Notes: a model not told the origin generated them from the letters alone. A DNA stretch of 64,000 nt from Primulina eburnea (GCF_022965805.1 NC_133110.1:30314668-30378667); one strand, 5' to 3'; shown: positions 1-11,771, numbered from the stretch's first letter. Program-made: numbers and translations.

Positions 1-874
1 ATTTATGGGTTATTGTTGTAGGTGGTGTACCAAGAGTATAGTTTGGAGATGTTCTATTGGTTTGTAAGTGGAATTTCATCCCTTTGCTCACATGATGTTA
101 TATGTATTGTGTTTTAAAGATTTTAAAGTGATATTCCCTTCAATTGATTCATTGTTATGTATTGATTCCATTGATTATCTATTGGAGGCATTGATGTCTC
201 ACTATTGTTAAAAGGGAATACAAGAGAAAATAAGAGATTGTGAAAAGACGGCTTTAAATGCTATTCAGAGTTCAAATGTTTTATTGGATTGATTGAATCA
301 TAGTCAGAGCATTGCATGCAATTCGTTGATCAACAACCATAGGCTTTTATCCCTCACAGTTATCGATTTATATCGATGGGATATTTGCAACCACAGTCAG
401 AGATACTATTGATATCAATCCAACCAGAGAAAAGAGAAATACCATCGTATTGCTATCTATTGCTATTGCTATTGCTACAGTTATTGCTATATTATTCATG
501 TTTAAGAGTTGATGGTATTTATGATTTCAAAGTCATGTTTTACAGAGTATATTGTATCATTGCTATGTTAGAGTTCCACTTGCTGAGATTTATTCTCATT
601 TCAGTTATTTTCATGTGATGCAGATAAGAGTGACCGACCAGGACAGTGATCGTGGATGGGGGTCATATGCATACACCGTTGGAAGGAAGATTATTTTGTA
701 TCATTTTGGGACATGATCATAAGAATGATTATTTTGTATTTTGTATATCATTTGAATGATCATGTATTTATTTTGTAAACATTTTTATGAAATGTATTTT
801 GAAACTCCTTCCATATTTTAAAGAAAATTTTATTTCCGCTGTGTATTTTTAATGTTATGGGTCAGGGTGTCACA
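1..874 (+). repeat. 5' LTR of Gy1 (3' part only)
   Basis: Base 1 aligns with 6172 in the 3' LTR and the match runs to the terminal CACA at 871-874 (7042-7045 in the other copy). It holds a pyrimidine/TTGCTA-rich stretch near 440-490 and ends just before the primer-binding site. Short ORFs inside are repeated in the 3' LTR and are not genes. Confidence 0.93.
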
Positions 875-879
875 TTTAG

Positions 880-891
880 TGGTATCAGAGC
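880..891 (+). promoter_or_regulatory. Primer-binding site of Gy1 (initiator Met tRNA)
   Basis: TGGTATCAGAGC is complementary to the 3' end of plant initiator tRNA-Met, the usual primer for minus-strand DNA synthesis. It lies 5 nt after the LTR end; the spacer is TTTAG. Confidence 0.9.
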
Positions 892-1009
892 GGTGTTCTT
901 CGGACAATGCATATGACTTCGTCTACTTTCAGCTGTCCGGGTAAGTTTTCTTTGCATCTATTTATTTATTGTTATCTATTGATTGGTGTCTTGTGAGCAA
1001 TAGTAGAGT

Positions 1010-2000
1010 ATGCCACCTAAGAGGAAAGCAGTAGAGGGTGAGGATAGCTCTTCCTCTAGAGTTGTCGATGAGTTCGGCAAGTTGCTTAAGGAGCAGGCCA
1101 AGGTCCATAGTGAGCAGATTCAGCAGCTCATTCGTATGCAAGGTACAGGACAGGGTAGAGGCCAAGTGAGAGGCCAAGTAGCTCAAGCAGACGGCACTGA
1201 AGCCGTCTTTTCTGCTTTCAAGAGAATGGTTCCACCGGAATTCGCAGATAGCACCGTTCCTTTAGTTGCTGTCGAGTGGGTCAAGGCTTTAGAGGCGATC
1301 TTCGATCACCTCCAGTACGAGGACAAAGACAGGATCAGCTGTGCCGTTTTCATGTTGGTTAAGGCTGCCCGCATTTGGTGGAATGCGACGAAGGTTGGGG
1401 TGACTGTTGCGACATTGAAGTGGTCAGAGTTCACAGACTTGTTCTATGACAAGTATTTTCCCGACGCACTTCGAACGAGGAAGGTTACGGAGTTCTTGGA
1501 GCTTCGACAGGGAGCTTGGATGTCGGTCAGTATATTCTCAAGTTTGAGGAGGGTTGCTTGTTTGCTCCTTACATTGCTTCCAATGACAAAGATAAAGACG
1601 CTCATTTCATTCGAGGCCTTAGAGCTGAGATTCGTCGTGATATCAACATGTCCAAGGCCGTGACTTTCAAGGAGATCGTGTCCAAAGCTTTGTTGGCCGA
1701 GCAGGACGAGAAGGACATTGCCAGGGAGAGGCAAGCGAGACACCAGGCCATTGCTCAGAGGGGCCAGAGTTCGAATCAGAGGGGCAGGGATCGTTTCAAG
1801 GGCAAGAGTAAGATGGAGTCCAGTCCTAGGCCACCGTCAGTTCCAGTTGATCCCGAGAAGCCACTGTGTCCTAAGTGTGGCAAGCATCATCGAGGAGAGT
1901 GCAGACTTGGCACTCATTCTTGCTATCGTTGTGGCACGGCAGGCCACGTTGCCAGAGATTGTCCACGAGGAGCTAGCCAAGGGAAGGTGCAGGGTCGTAT
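1010..2000 (+). pseudogene. gag: Gy1 gag (nucleocapsid), frameshifted
   Basis: The reading starts at ATG 1010 (MPPKRK...), the first Met after the leader. The gag core (motifs like PPEFAD, WVKALEAIF and ARIWWNATK) runs to about 1512, where FLELRQG is followed by a change of frame. The same protein continues from about 1516 in the next frame as [12 protein letters not shown]. Two zinc knuckles follow: [12 protein letters not shown], then a canonical CX2CX4HX4C at 1921-1962 ([14 protein letters not shown]). Gag packages the RNA in virus-like particles. A single-base indel near 1510 breaks it. Confidence 0.88.
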
Positions 2001-3324
2001 CTTTTCGATGACCAAGGAAGGTATTAATCATGATTCTTCATTGATCTCTAGTACTATTTTGATTTCAGGCAGAGTAGCTACGACTTTGATAGATACTGGT
2101 GCTACTCATTCTTTTATGTCTGAATTGTTTTTGAGATCTTTGGGTATAGTTCCTTCTGTTATTCCCCTCCGGCTTAGTGTTGTTTTGCCTTCGGGGGACG
2201 TGTTGTGCCCGACATCGATTGTGTTTGCTTGCCCCGTTCGTATTGTTGATAGGGAGGTTTTTGCTGATTTGATTGTCATCCCGATGGTTGCCTTTGATGT
2301 TATTCTTGGCATGGATTGGCTTTCGACTTACCGTGCGGTTATCGATTGTGTTGCTAAGAAGGTGACTTTTGCAGATGATGGCCAGGGAGGAGTTCTCGCC
2401 AGCACAGGTACTTCGCTGGTCCTTCCTTTTTTTTCTTGTCTTGAGGCTGAGAAGTTGATGTGTAGAGGTTGTGATGTGTTTCTGGCTTCTATTGTGGATG
2501 TGGATAGACTGATTAAGTTGAATATTGATGATATCGATGTTGTGAGGGAGTTTGCTGATGTGTTTGAGGATGATGTTCCGGGTTTGCCGTCGAATAGGGA
2601 TGTTGAGTTTTCGATTGATTTAGCTCCAGGTACGGTTCCTATTTCTAAGGCTCCGTACAGGATGGCTCCTACCGAGATGAAGGAGTTGAAGGCGCAATTG
2701 CAAGATCTAGTGGACAAGGGTTTCATTCGACCGAGTTCTTCGCCTTGGGGAGCTCCGATCCTTTTTGTCAAGAAGAAGGATGGTTCTTTGCGACTGTGTA
2801 TCGACTACAGGGAGCTCAACAAAGTGACTGTCAAGAACAAGTATACGTTGCCACGGATTGACGACCTATTTGACCAGCTCCATGGTGCCACTGTCTTTTC
2901 GAATATTGATCTTCGGTCTGGCTACTATCAGTCGAAGGTTAGGGAGTCCGATATCCCTAAGACAGCGTTCCGGACCAGGTACGGTCACTATGAGTTTATG
3001 GTTATGTCTTTTGGTCTGACCAATGCCCCTTCAGTCTTTATGGATCTGATGAACCGTGTGTACAAGCCTTATCTGGATAGCTTTGTCATTGTCTTTATCG
3101 ACGATATCTTGATCTATTCCAAGACCAGAGAGCTTCATGCAGAGCATCTCAAAGTGGTTCTTCAGTTGTTGCGAGAGAAGAGGTTGTTTGCCAAGCTGAA
3201 GAAGTGTGAGTTTTGGCTGGATCAGATTTCTTTCCTAGGCCATGTTGTTTCGAGGGATGGCATTGCTGTTGATCCATTGAAGATAGAGACGATTCAGAAT
3301 TGGCCTATTCCTACTTCTGTTTAA
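2001..3324 (+). pseudogene. pol: Gy1 protease and reverse transcriptase, ended by a premature stop
   Basis: This continues in frame from the second gag block. The aspartic protease has [10 protein letters not shown] (DTG codons at 2092-2100). The RT begins after the linker [18 protein letters not shown] and shows [25 protein letters not shown] and the catalytic FIDDILIYS near 3092-3115, the usual Ty3 form of the YxDD box. Reading ends at TAA 3322-3324 inside the conserved segment before [15 protein letters not shown], which follows in the same frame, so this is a nonsense mutation and not the gene end. The residue YYQSKV in place of the usual YHQ is also off consensus. Confidence 0.9.
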
Positions 3325-5405
3325 GAGGTACGCAGTTTCCTTGGTTTGGCGGGTTACTATCGTCGTTTCATTTCAGATTTTTCCAAGATTGCCCTGCCAT
3401 TGTCCAATCTGACGAGGAAGACTGTAAAGTTTGAGTGGTCTTTTGATTGCCAGAGTGCATTTCAGGAGTTGAAGGATAGATTGACGACAGTGGTTCTGAG
3501 GATTTTGTTGTCTATACCGATGCGTCGAAGAGAGGCCTTGGTGCAGTGCTGATGCAGCGAGTTAAGGTTATTGCCTATGCTTCTCGCCAGTTGAAAGACT
3601 ATGAGAAGAATTATCCGACGCATGATTTGGAGCTAGCAGCTGTGGTTTTCGCCCTGAAGATTTGGAGACATTACTTGTATGGCGAAAAGTGTGAGATCTT
3701 CGCAGACCACAAGAGTTTGAAGTATCTGTTTTCGCAGAAAGAGCTCAATATGCGACAGAGGATGTGGTTAGAGCTTGTCAAAGATTATGATGTGACTATC
3801 AGTTACCACCCAGGGAAGGCGAACGTTGTGGCAGATGCGTTGAGTCGCAAATCGAGTGCTTCTTTGAGTTCTTTGATTCAGAGGCCATTGTTGATGGATT
3901 TGCATCGAGAGGATATTTGTTTGGTAGTTCCGGGAACCATTGCTCGCCTTTCAGCGTTGTTCATTAGGGCTACATTGACGGACATGATCCGTAGAGAGCA
4001 GTCGACTGATGTTCTGTTGACAGAGTTGAGAGCTAGAGCTGAGGAGAGAGGTAACTCAGAGTTTGGTTCGAATGGTGATGGTTTGGTGACCTTCAGAGGT
4101 CGTATTTGTGTTCCTATTGGCGATGATATTCGACGAGACATTCTGACAGAGGCTCATACCGCGCCATATTCTATTCATCCAGGCAGTACGAAGATGTATC
4201 AGGATCTTCGTCGACTCTACTGGTGGCCAGGTATGAAGAAAGATATTGCTTTGTTCATTTCTCAGTGCCTTACTTGTCAGCAGGTGAAGATTGAGCACCA
4301 GAGACCTGCTGGGACATTGCTATCATTGCTGATTCCTCAGTGGAAGTGGGAGCACATTACGATGGATTTCGTGACTGGTCTTCCCAGAGTGCAGAAAGGT
4401 TATAATTCCATTTGGGTCATTGTTGATAGGTTGACCAAGTCAGCGCACTTTCTTCCAGTCAAGACGACGTACTCCCTGAATCAGTATGCCGAGGATTATA
4501 TTGCAGATATTGTTAGACTTCATGGTGTTCCAGTGTCGATTGTGTCTGATCGTGACCACAGGTTTATTTCAGAGTTTTGGAAGAGTTTGCACAGAGCTTT
4601 GGGATCACGGTTAGCGTTCAGTACAGCTTATCACCCTCAGAGCGACGGTCAGTCAGAGAGAGCCATTCAGATTCTTGAGGATATGCTCAGAGCTTGTACT
4701 ATTGATTATTCTGGTAGCTGGGATTCTAAATTGCCACTTGTGGAGTTCACGTACAACAATAGCTACCAGGCGTCGATTGGGATGGCACCGTATGAGGCAC
4801 TTTATGGCAGGAAGTGCAGATCGCCTTTGTATTGGGATGAGGTTGGCGAGAGGAAGATGTTGGGTCCCGAGTTGGTCCAGCAGACAGCCGATGTTGTTGC
4901 AGTTATCCGTGAGAGGATGAAGACTGCTCAGTCGAGACAGAAGAGTTATGCAGATGTTCGTCGTAGACCTTTGCAGTTCGAGGTTGGCGACCACGTATTC
5001 CTTAAGATTGCACCCCTCAAGGGTGTGATGAGATTTGGCAAGAAGGGCAAGTTGAGTCCTAGATTTATTGGCCCATTTGAGATCTTGGACAGAGTTGGTG
5101 ACAGAGCCTACAGATTAGCCCTACCGCCAGATCTTGACAGAGTTCACAATGTGTTTCATGTATCGATGCTCAGGAAGTATATTGCAGATCCTTCCCATGT
5201 TCTTCACCACGAGCCATTGGACTTGACGCCGAATTTGACATACCAAGAGATTCCGATTCAGATTTTGGATCGCACAGTTAGAGTTTTGAGGAACAAAGAG
5301 ATCGGCATCGTTAAAGTCCTTTGGAGGAACCATTTGATCGAGGAGGCCACGTGGGAACCAGAGAATGAGATGAGAGAGAAGTATCCTGAGTTGTTCGTGC
5401 AGTGA
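3325..5405 (+). pseudogene. pol: Gy1 RT end, RNase H, integrase and chromodomain-like tail, frameshifted
   Basis: After the TAA the same frame gives [15 protein letters not shown]. Near 3490-3500 a small deletion with frame change removes the start of RNase [15 protein letters not shown] is then readable in the other frame. From 3546 to 5405 one frame is open: RNase H ([17 protein letters not shown]), integrase zinc domain ([20 protein letters not shown] then CLTC), catalytic core ([22 protein letters not shown] for the D,D35E triad) and a C-terminal chromodomain-like motif ([11 protein letters not shown]). This tail suggests targeting to heterochromatin, by analogy with chromoviruses. Confidence 0.9.
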
Positions 5406-5432
5406 CGTCAATTTCGCGGACGAAATTCCTCT

Positions 5433-5445
5433 AAGGAGGGAAGAT
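5433..5445 (+). promoter_or_regulatory. Polypurine tract of Gy1
   Basis: AAGGAGGGAAGA lies directly before the TGTAATAGCC start of the 3' LTR. This is the plus-strand primer position. The 40 bases between the stop at 5405 and this tract hold nothing else recognisable. Confidence 0.8.
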
Positions 5446-7045
5446 TGTAATAGCCGAGCCCGGTGTACGGTACGGTTTAAGCTTTACGTGTTTATTTGGG
5501 TTATATGATTTAGATGTTTAGAGTTGTGTTTTGGGCTATAGTATTATTGATTATTATTGTTCTTGAGGTGTTAGTTGTTGTTGGTTGTTCGTTTCAGAGT
5601 TTCGGATCGATTTTAGTTGCGTTGGTTTTGTTCATTGCCGTAGCAAGAGTGCACCCGCGCTCTCAGAGGAGTGCCCCCGCGGTGTACTATTCATCATTTT
5701 GGATTTGGAAGGCCGTTGCATCACCGCACCCACGGCAGTGCAAGGACCGCACCCGCGGTATTAGCAGCACCGCACCCGCGGTCATCGTGCATGGAATTTA
5801 TTTGTTGTGCCGTGAGCTTAGCGCACCCGCGGTGCTTGTGGCAGCGCACCCGCGGTATTAGTATGGGCGAGATATTTAGTTGCTTTTTGGGAGTTGTTGG
5901 CCATACCTTGCCTTATCTTCTTCCTTCATTTCCGATTTCCTCTCATTTTCCAAGGGTTTTCTTCCATTTCAATTGCTTCCTACCTTTGATTCTTGGATTT
6001 GTTTGGATTTCCGACTTGAGATCGAGATTCTCCGTGGTATAAGGAAGCTTAGGTAAGTTTTTGGTTGAGTTCTATCATGGTTTTGGTTATGAGATGTTAT
6101 AGGGTGTTGTTATTGTTGGTTTAATGGATTGTTTGACTTGAGTTTTTGGATATAGAGTTGATTTTGGTGTTATTTAAGGGTTATTGTTGTAGGTGGTGTA
6201 CCAAGAGTATAGTTTGGAGGTGTTCTATTGGTTTGTAAGTGGAATGTCATACCTTTGCTCACATGATGTTATATGTATTGTGTTTTAAAGATTTTAAAGT
6301 GATATTCCCTTCAATTGATTCATTGTTATGTATTGATCCCATTGATTATCTATTGGAGGCATTGATGTCTCACTATTGTTAAAAGGGAATACAAGAGAAA
6401 ATAAGAGATTGTGAAAAGATGGCTTTAAATGCTATTCAGAGTTCAAATGTTTTATTGGATTGATTGAATCATAGTCAGAGCATTGCATGCAATTAGTTGA
6501 TAAACAACCATAGGCTTTTATCCCTCACAGTTATCGATTTATATCGATGGGATATTTGCAACCACAGTCAGAGATACTATTGATATCAATCCAACCAGAG
6601 AAAAGAGAAATACCATCGTATTGCTATCTATTGCTATTGCTATTGCTACAGTTATTGGTATATTATTCATGTTTCAGAGTTGATGGTATTTATGATTTCA
6701 AAGTCATGTTTTACAGAGTATATTGTATCATTGCTATGTTAGAGTTCCACTTGCTGAGATTTATTCTCATTTCAGTTATTTTCATGTGATGCAGATAAGA
6801 GTGACCGACCAGGACAGTGATCGTGGATGGGGGTCATATGCATACACCGTTGGAAGGAAGATTATTTTGTATCATTTTGGGACATGATCATAAGAATGAT
6901 TATTTTGTATTTTGTATATCATTTGAATGATCATGTATTTATTTTGTCAACATTTTTATGAAATGTATTTTGAAACTCCTTCCATATTTTAAAGAAAATT
7001 TTATTTCCGCTGTGTATTTTTAATGTTATGGGTCAGGGTGTCACA
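5446..7045 (+). repeat. 3' LTR of Gy1 (1600 bp)
   Basis: It begins TGTAATAGCC, ends GGTGTCACA and matches the partial 5' LTR at 1-874. It carries a CpG-rich palindrome array (5648-5862) and a TTGCTA-rich stretch. The five bases after it (TTTAG, 7046-7050) equal the spacer before the primer site of the 5' copy. The short open frames inside it show no domain. Confidence 0.92.
5648..5862 (+). repeat. Array of GCACCCGCGGT palindromic motifs in the Gy1 LTR
   Basis: About seven copies of GCACCCGCGGT or close variants, separated by about 10-50 bases, lie in an otherwise AT-rich LTR. The CCGCGG core is palindromic and each copy has CpG sites. The same motif recurs in the unrelated-looking LTRs of GyD and GyG. 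Confidence 0.85.
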
Positions 7046-7060
7046 TTTAGCGCCTTTTAT

Positions 7061-7475
7061 TGTAACGACCCAAGGCTATCCCGATCTTGGGCTCTGCTCT
7101 ATGGGCCTTAGCCCCTCTGGAACTCTTCCCTCACGGGCTTTCCATAGGCATCGTTACTCATAGGACTCTCCACACCAGTTTGGTGGAGTGATACCTCCCC
7201 AAGTCTCGAACCCATGACCTCCTGGCTTAAGTACATTGTTCAAAGAGACTGGCTTAAGTACATTGTTCAAAGCCAATTGGTACCAAGTCTCTTTGAACAA
7301 TGTACTTAAGCCAGGAGGTCATGGGTTCGAGACTTGGGGAGGTATCACTCCACCAACCTGGTGTGGAGAGTCCTATGAGTAACGATGCCTATGGAAAGCC
7401 CGTGAGGGAAGAGTTCCAGAGGGGCTAAGGCCCATAGAGCAGAGCCCAAGATCGGGATAGCCTTGGGTCGTTACA
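7061..7475. repeat. Near-perfect 190-bp inverted repeat (foldback/hairpin element)
   Basis: The left arm (7061-7250) starts TGTAACGACCC. The right arm (7286-7475) is its reverse complement and ends GGGTCGTTACA; I see one mismatch. The 35-bp loop (7251-7285) repeats GGCTTAAGTACATTGTTCAAAG from the arm. The right arm contains GGTTCGAGACT, which resembles a tRNA B box, so the unit may be SINE-derived. The right end interrupts CoA gag. No matching target duplication is seen because the left flank (7046-7060) is not CoA sequence. Confidence 0.9.
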
Positions 7476-7953
7476 CGTCGGTGGTCAACTCCGAAGGCAG
7501 GATCAGATCCAAGCCAACGAGCTTGTCCACGAGCTTGATCATCTTTAAGCCATGCTCATGGACCGAGGTCCCATCTCGCATGCGCATAGTGATCAGCTCC
7601 TTGACGGTAGCATGCCTAAGAGGCCGAGTCTGCTCACCAAAGAGCTCTTTGAGGTGCTTATGAATGTCAGCAGCATTCTTTGCATCCTCAAAACGCCTCT
7701 GCAGCTCATCATTCATAGAAGTCAGCATATAACACCTGGCTATCAAGTCATGGTCACACCATTCCTTGTAAGCCTGCAATTCCTCAGGATTGCAGTCAGT
7801 CGGAGCCTCAACAGGGGGCGACTCAGTCAGTGTATATTCTACCCTTTCCGAATTCAAGACGATTTTCAGGTTTCTTAGCCAAGTGAGGTAATTAGGTCCA
7901 GTTAATATGTGTTTATCGAATATTATGGATATCGGATTGCGAATCGAAGACAT
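7476..7953 (-). pseudogene. gag: CoA gag N-terminal part, truncated
   Basis: I choose the ATG at 7953 (MSSIRNPIS), the position used in CoB and CoC, over an ATG two codons upstream. The Ty1/copia gag-type N-terminus shows LTGPNYLTWLRNLKIVLNSE, CDHDLIARCYM and LRHATVKELI. About 160 codons are open without a stop. The frame ends at LPSELTTDV because the 190-bp inverted repeat begins there. Zinc knuckle, protease and pol are lost. The protein would form the capsid shell. Confidence 0.88.
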
Positions 7954-9735
7954 TGTCAATTTGTACTGAAAAGTAAAAACAGATAAATGTTGATGACTAT
8001 TTTAAAATATTTAGTAAGATATGAAGTTTGTACTTTTACTTCATAAATATTTGCTCCCACTGTTTTGACATCTTTCACTACCCTCTATTGAAAACGGGAA
8101 ACTCCTTTCCTCAGTAGGTACGTAAGGTCCAATTAGCGAATTATGATCCCAAATAATATCAGCCAATCACAATTCCTAAAAGGTAGTTTCCAATTGCATC
8201 ACAATGCAACCCTCTACGTAAACTTTTGTCTCACGTTTGATTATGAACCAATAATATGACATCGTTCATCTTCACGTGTCAAGCCTTACCCATCGATGTT
8301 GAACCTTAATGGACGGTCGCCATGAGTTCCCTCAATAATATGAGCCGAAATCACGGGAGTTCCACGTAGTTCATATCACCATGTCAATGGATGTCACAGC
8401 TTTCCGGCACCCAAAGCTCCCCCAATAATATGAGCCGAGCCCCGAGTACGGGTAGCGTTCATCATGCACCCATTGTCGATGGAAGACAAGGAAATTATAA
8501 ACAAATTTATAATTCCCCTTTTTGGGCTTGATATTAATTTTGAATCTTATTCAAAATGAGGCTTTTTAATTTTTAAAGGTCTCATCATTAATTTTATTTT
8601 AAAAGCTCGCCATGTTTGATCGTATGTTTGCCGGATTCATGCAAATTTGTTATTATCATAATAATAACGCACATACTCATTATTTATAGCATATCATGCA
8701 TATATTATAAATAGTAAACAAACAAGGATGATCAATCGCCCCAATACTAACGGACCGTGTGAGCTAAACAAGGGCCTAGGTCCAATCCTAGGGAAATGCA
8801 CGGGATGCAAATGCAACTATTACATAAGCTTCCAATATTTACATGTCTTCGATCTTCATAATCATCATGGCCACCATCTTCCAATCTTGATCATCCACTA
8901 TACTAATATTTACAAATAAATATCCATGGCAAATAGAGATACATCTCATGGGGTGGGAACGGGACATAAACCAAGCCCACTTTAAATTTGATAATTATTA
9001 CAATCATTCAACACAAAATATCCTAGCATACACCTAGCAAATTGGGCTTGGGCTTTTGATCATCCTTCATGCATAATATTACATATCATACACCATCAAT
9101 TAATTATCACAATAATTAATTGATCTAATATTATATATCTTGATCCAATCACTAACCGCCACGATTATAAACTAAATTAACAAAGTATACAAACACCTTT
9201 GTCTACTTTCCAATTAATTTATTTATAACCGAATTTCTTGTAAATCACCATTTACTATAAATATTTAAAGTCCAACTTAAAATATTTATTTCATGAGAAA
9301 ATATTTGCAACTTTTGTAATTTTAAACTTAAGGGCCCAAAAATTCATTTTTTTTCACCAAAAATATTTTGGCCCATTTAAAATTTCACAAATTATGTTAG
9401 CCATCCAATGGCCCAACAACTCAAGGCCCATGACACTTTGATAATCCAAAACACTTTTGGAAACCTTAGCCGTCATCGCCGTCGCCGGAGCTCCGTCGTC
9501 GGATTCCGGTCAACATGCAAAAAATTATTTTTTTTTAAAATTGTTGGGGCTGTTCGGGCAGCCCCTCGGGCTGCCCAAGCTGCCCGAAACGGGCAGTCCC
9601 TCGGGCAGCCCGAGCAGTCCGACATGGGCAGCAACATGCTGCCCGAAATCCCCATTGTAATGCCTTGATTTTTCTTGCAAATTTCATTCTCATGCGGTTA
9701 GAAATCAATCTCAATATAATATCTTGTATTTGCTA
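7954..9735 (-). other. CoA untranslated leader (1.8 kb)
   Basis: This is the reverse complement of the leaders of CoB (11786-13472) and CoC (21828-23623). It has a pyrimidine-rich 3' splice-acceptor-like TTTTTACTTTTCAG just before gag and GGGCAGC/GCTGCCC dyads at about 9545-9650. A plus-strand 63-codon ORF (8728-8919), antisense to the element, is conserved in all three copies. No sense-strand gene is seen. Confidence 0.8.
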
Positions 9736-9848
9736 CACAATATAGTAGAGGTGGCCGAAATTTATCATGAAAAATAAAAATTTTAAACTTCAGTTGCGCT
9801 TCCGGTCACCGTAACCGATCCCCTTTCAAGTGGTATCCGAGCTATGAT
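9736..9848 (+). repeat. Inverted LTR-end plus primer-site segment inside CoA
   Basis: CoA reads on the minus strand, but this piece reads on the plus strand: TAGAGGTGGCCGAAAT... to CCCCTTTCA (LTR end, 9828), then TGGTATCCGAGC (PBS-like, 9831-9842). Outside it, minus-strand LTR and leader resume. The left breakpoint lies in TTGTATTTGCTACACAA, one arm of an inverted repeat that surrounds this region in CoC. The right side has lost the distal 0.8-0.9 kb of LTR. Confidence 0.75.
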
Positions 9849-11051
9849 TCTATTTTCTCCTTTATAGAAGTCATACTTATATTTTTCTTTACGCTTATAA
9901 ACTCATTTATAAGCCGTTCAACACATTGAACTATTTTACTTCTCAACGGGACCTAGAAAGCTAGTACTTGTGTGGCCCTCAATGGTCCATTGATACAACT
10001 AGCCGTGGGTTCACATCTCCATGTGATTCGGACTAAACATGTCCTTATTCGAGCATACCCCAATTGCTCCATTCTTACTTATCAACCCCTTGATAACAAG
10101 AACGTCAGAACTCAAGTCTGATAGTACCCAACCAATCATGTTAAACGCCTAGCAGCATCGCTTACATGATTCCCTAGGTATCAAATGATAGTGCCTACAA
10201 GAATCATTCAATTATGGTTAGCGTACAGTACGGTCCCTTCAACTCATATATCCCGACCGATTCGACAACCATTGGTATATCGAGAGTTGTCAATGAATCG
10301 ATACTATGTGTCATGTTGTAGTTGCATCGATGGTGTAATATATGAAACCCCTTTCATAATTACAACCATACTCTGGCCAGAGATTTCAACCTACATTCAC
10401 ATGAAAAACACATAGGATATCCATACCCGTAGGTAAGCGGTGAATCCCCGACTACAATGCATCGACTCCTATGTGTTTCGACAGAACACCCAACCTTGCC
10501 ACCTGATGACCCCACGAGAGTCGGTAAACAAGTCAAAGTGTAATTCTAGCACATAGAGTCTCAATGTTGTCCCGGGTCATAAGGACTAATGGTGTACAAC
10601 CATAAACCAGGACGTTACCGCTCGATAAGTGAGAACCACTTGGAAAGTCCTTTTATGGAGGGTTGTTCAGTGCACTCTACCAGGAGCACCTATCTGCATG
10701 CTCGGACATCACAATGTTCCCTACCAATGAAACATGGTACTCACATCGCAGATACTAGTCTCTAACTCGAGCGGCCTATATCCTTCTTAGTGGCGGCTGA
10801 ATCGACTAGGAACCGTTTAGAATATACAGTATTACAAATATGAGTTTCATGATACTCATCATATGAGCATCTCATATTCTTTCTACTATTTGTATATTCA
10901 AGGGCTTTATCTATGCAACTAGCATGGGTATACAGATAAAGATGTGCCAAAGTAATAATTTCAAATATTATTAAAATAAAGATTGCTTACACATAGAGTT
11001 TCATTGTGAACACTCGGCCAACACTTGGCTCGACGGGCACCTACTCTAACA
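9849..11051 (-). repeat. CoA 5' LTR, first 1.2 kb
   Basis: On the minus strand it starts TGTTAGAGTAGGTGCCCGTC at 11051 and matches the LTR starts at 18808 and 19669. It breaks off after TTCTATAAAGGAGAAAATAG. It includes the block seen in all family LTRs that begins AGTATCATGATACTCAT. Only short chance ORFs are present. Confidence 0.85.
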
Positions 11052-11771
11052 TAGAGTCCAAATAATTAAATTAATTCATGTGTTGAATTAGGTAAATCAT
11101 ATTGAGTCTTGTAGAGCTCAATTTAAATAAATTATTTAACTAGTGGACTTGAGTAAATTCAAGTAATGTTTAATTTGTCTCAAATTGTTTGAGATAATTA
11201 AATTTAGTTCATGGTTTTTAATTTTTAAAAACGCCATATAATATATGCATGCATGGGAGGTGAAAAGTTGGAGACAACTTTTTCAAATATCAAGGCTTGG
11301 CATGCTACTTTTGTCTCTATTTTTGCAAGACCAAGACAAGTCTCCCTTCCCCCTCATTCACACTACTATGGCCGAAACTTTGTGGTTCTCTCCTCCAATT
11401 TTTCTATCATTTTCTTCTTCAAGTGTTAAGGAATGAAAAATACTTCTCTTTGAAAAATCCTTTTATTTTTCTAGTGCAAAATAAAAGGGCTCTAGCTAGT
11501 TGGTGTTGGGCTTAATAGTTGAGCAAGGAGTGCTCAAAGGAAGCTTGAAGATAGTTTCTACCATTGAAGAGCTAAGGTGTTTACACCTTAGTTGGAGCCA
11601 TACATCAATCTTTGTGGTTGATAGGTATATCTCTAAACAGACTATGAATGTCATTATGTGTTTTTATTGTAGTTGCTACACATTCTCAAGGTGGCCGAGA
11701 ATTTTCCTTGTAAAATTTCGAATTTTTAAACTTCCGTTGCGCTTCCGGTCACCGTAACCGATCCCCTTTCA
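11052..11771 (+). repeat. CoB 5' LTR, last 0.7 kb
   Basis: It matches about 21085-21813 in the CoC LTR, including GCATGCATGGGAGGTGAA and the end GATCCCCTTTCA. Its upstream part is absent; the junction at 11051/11052 is the start of the opposite-strand CoA LTR. Confidence 0.88.

Larger units (their letters stand above)
1..7045 (+). mobile_element. Gy1: Ty3/gypsy chromovirus-type LTR retrotransposon, 5' end outside window
   Basis: The layout is partial 5' LTR (1-874), Met-tRNA primer site (880-891), gag-PR-RT-RNaseH-integrase (1010-5405), polypurine tract (5433-5444) and full 3' LTR (5446-7045, 1600 bp). The domain order PR-RT-RH-INT is that of Ty3/gypsy, and a chromodomain-like tail suggests a chromovirus. 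Comparing the 874 shared LTR bases by eye gives about 11 substitutions, so it is older than GyD, AthE and GyF. The coding region has one nonsense codon and at least two frame lesions, so it is non-autonomous. The left target duplication is outside the window. Confidence 0.93.
7476..11051 (-). mobile_element. CoA: truncated copia retrotransposon (5' LTR, leader, gag start)
   Basis: Read on the minus strand it starts with TGTTAGAGTAGG at 11051 and runs through a deleted LTR (to 9849), a small inverted LTR-end/PBS segment (9736-9848), a long leader and the start of gag (7953 down to 7476). There it is cut by the inverted repeat. Pol and the 3' LTR are missing. It meets CoB head to head at 11051/11052, as if inserted into the 5' LTR of CoB. 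Confidence 0.85.

Noticed and set aside
376..618. Leu-rich 80-codon ORF (copy at 6547-6789) as a membrane peptide gene
   Set aside because: It lies in the Gy1 LTR; TTGCTA repeats give the Leu run.
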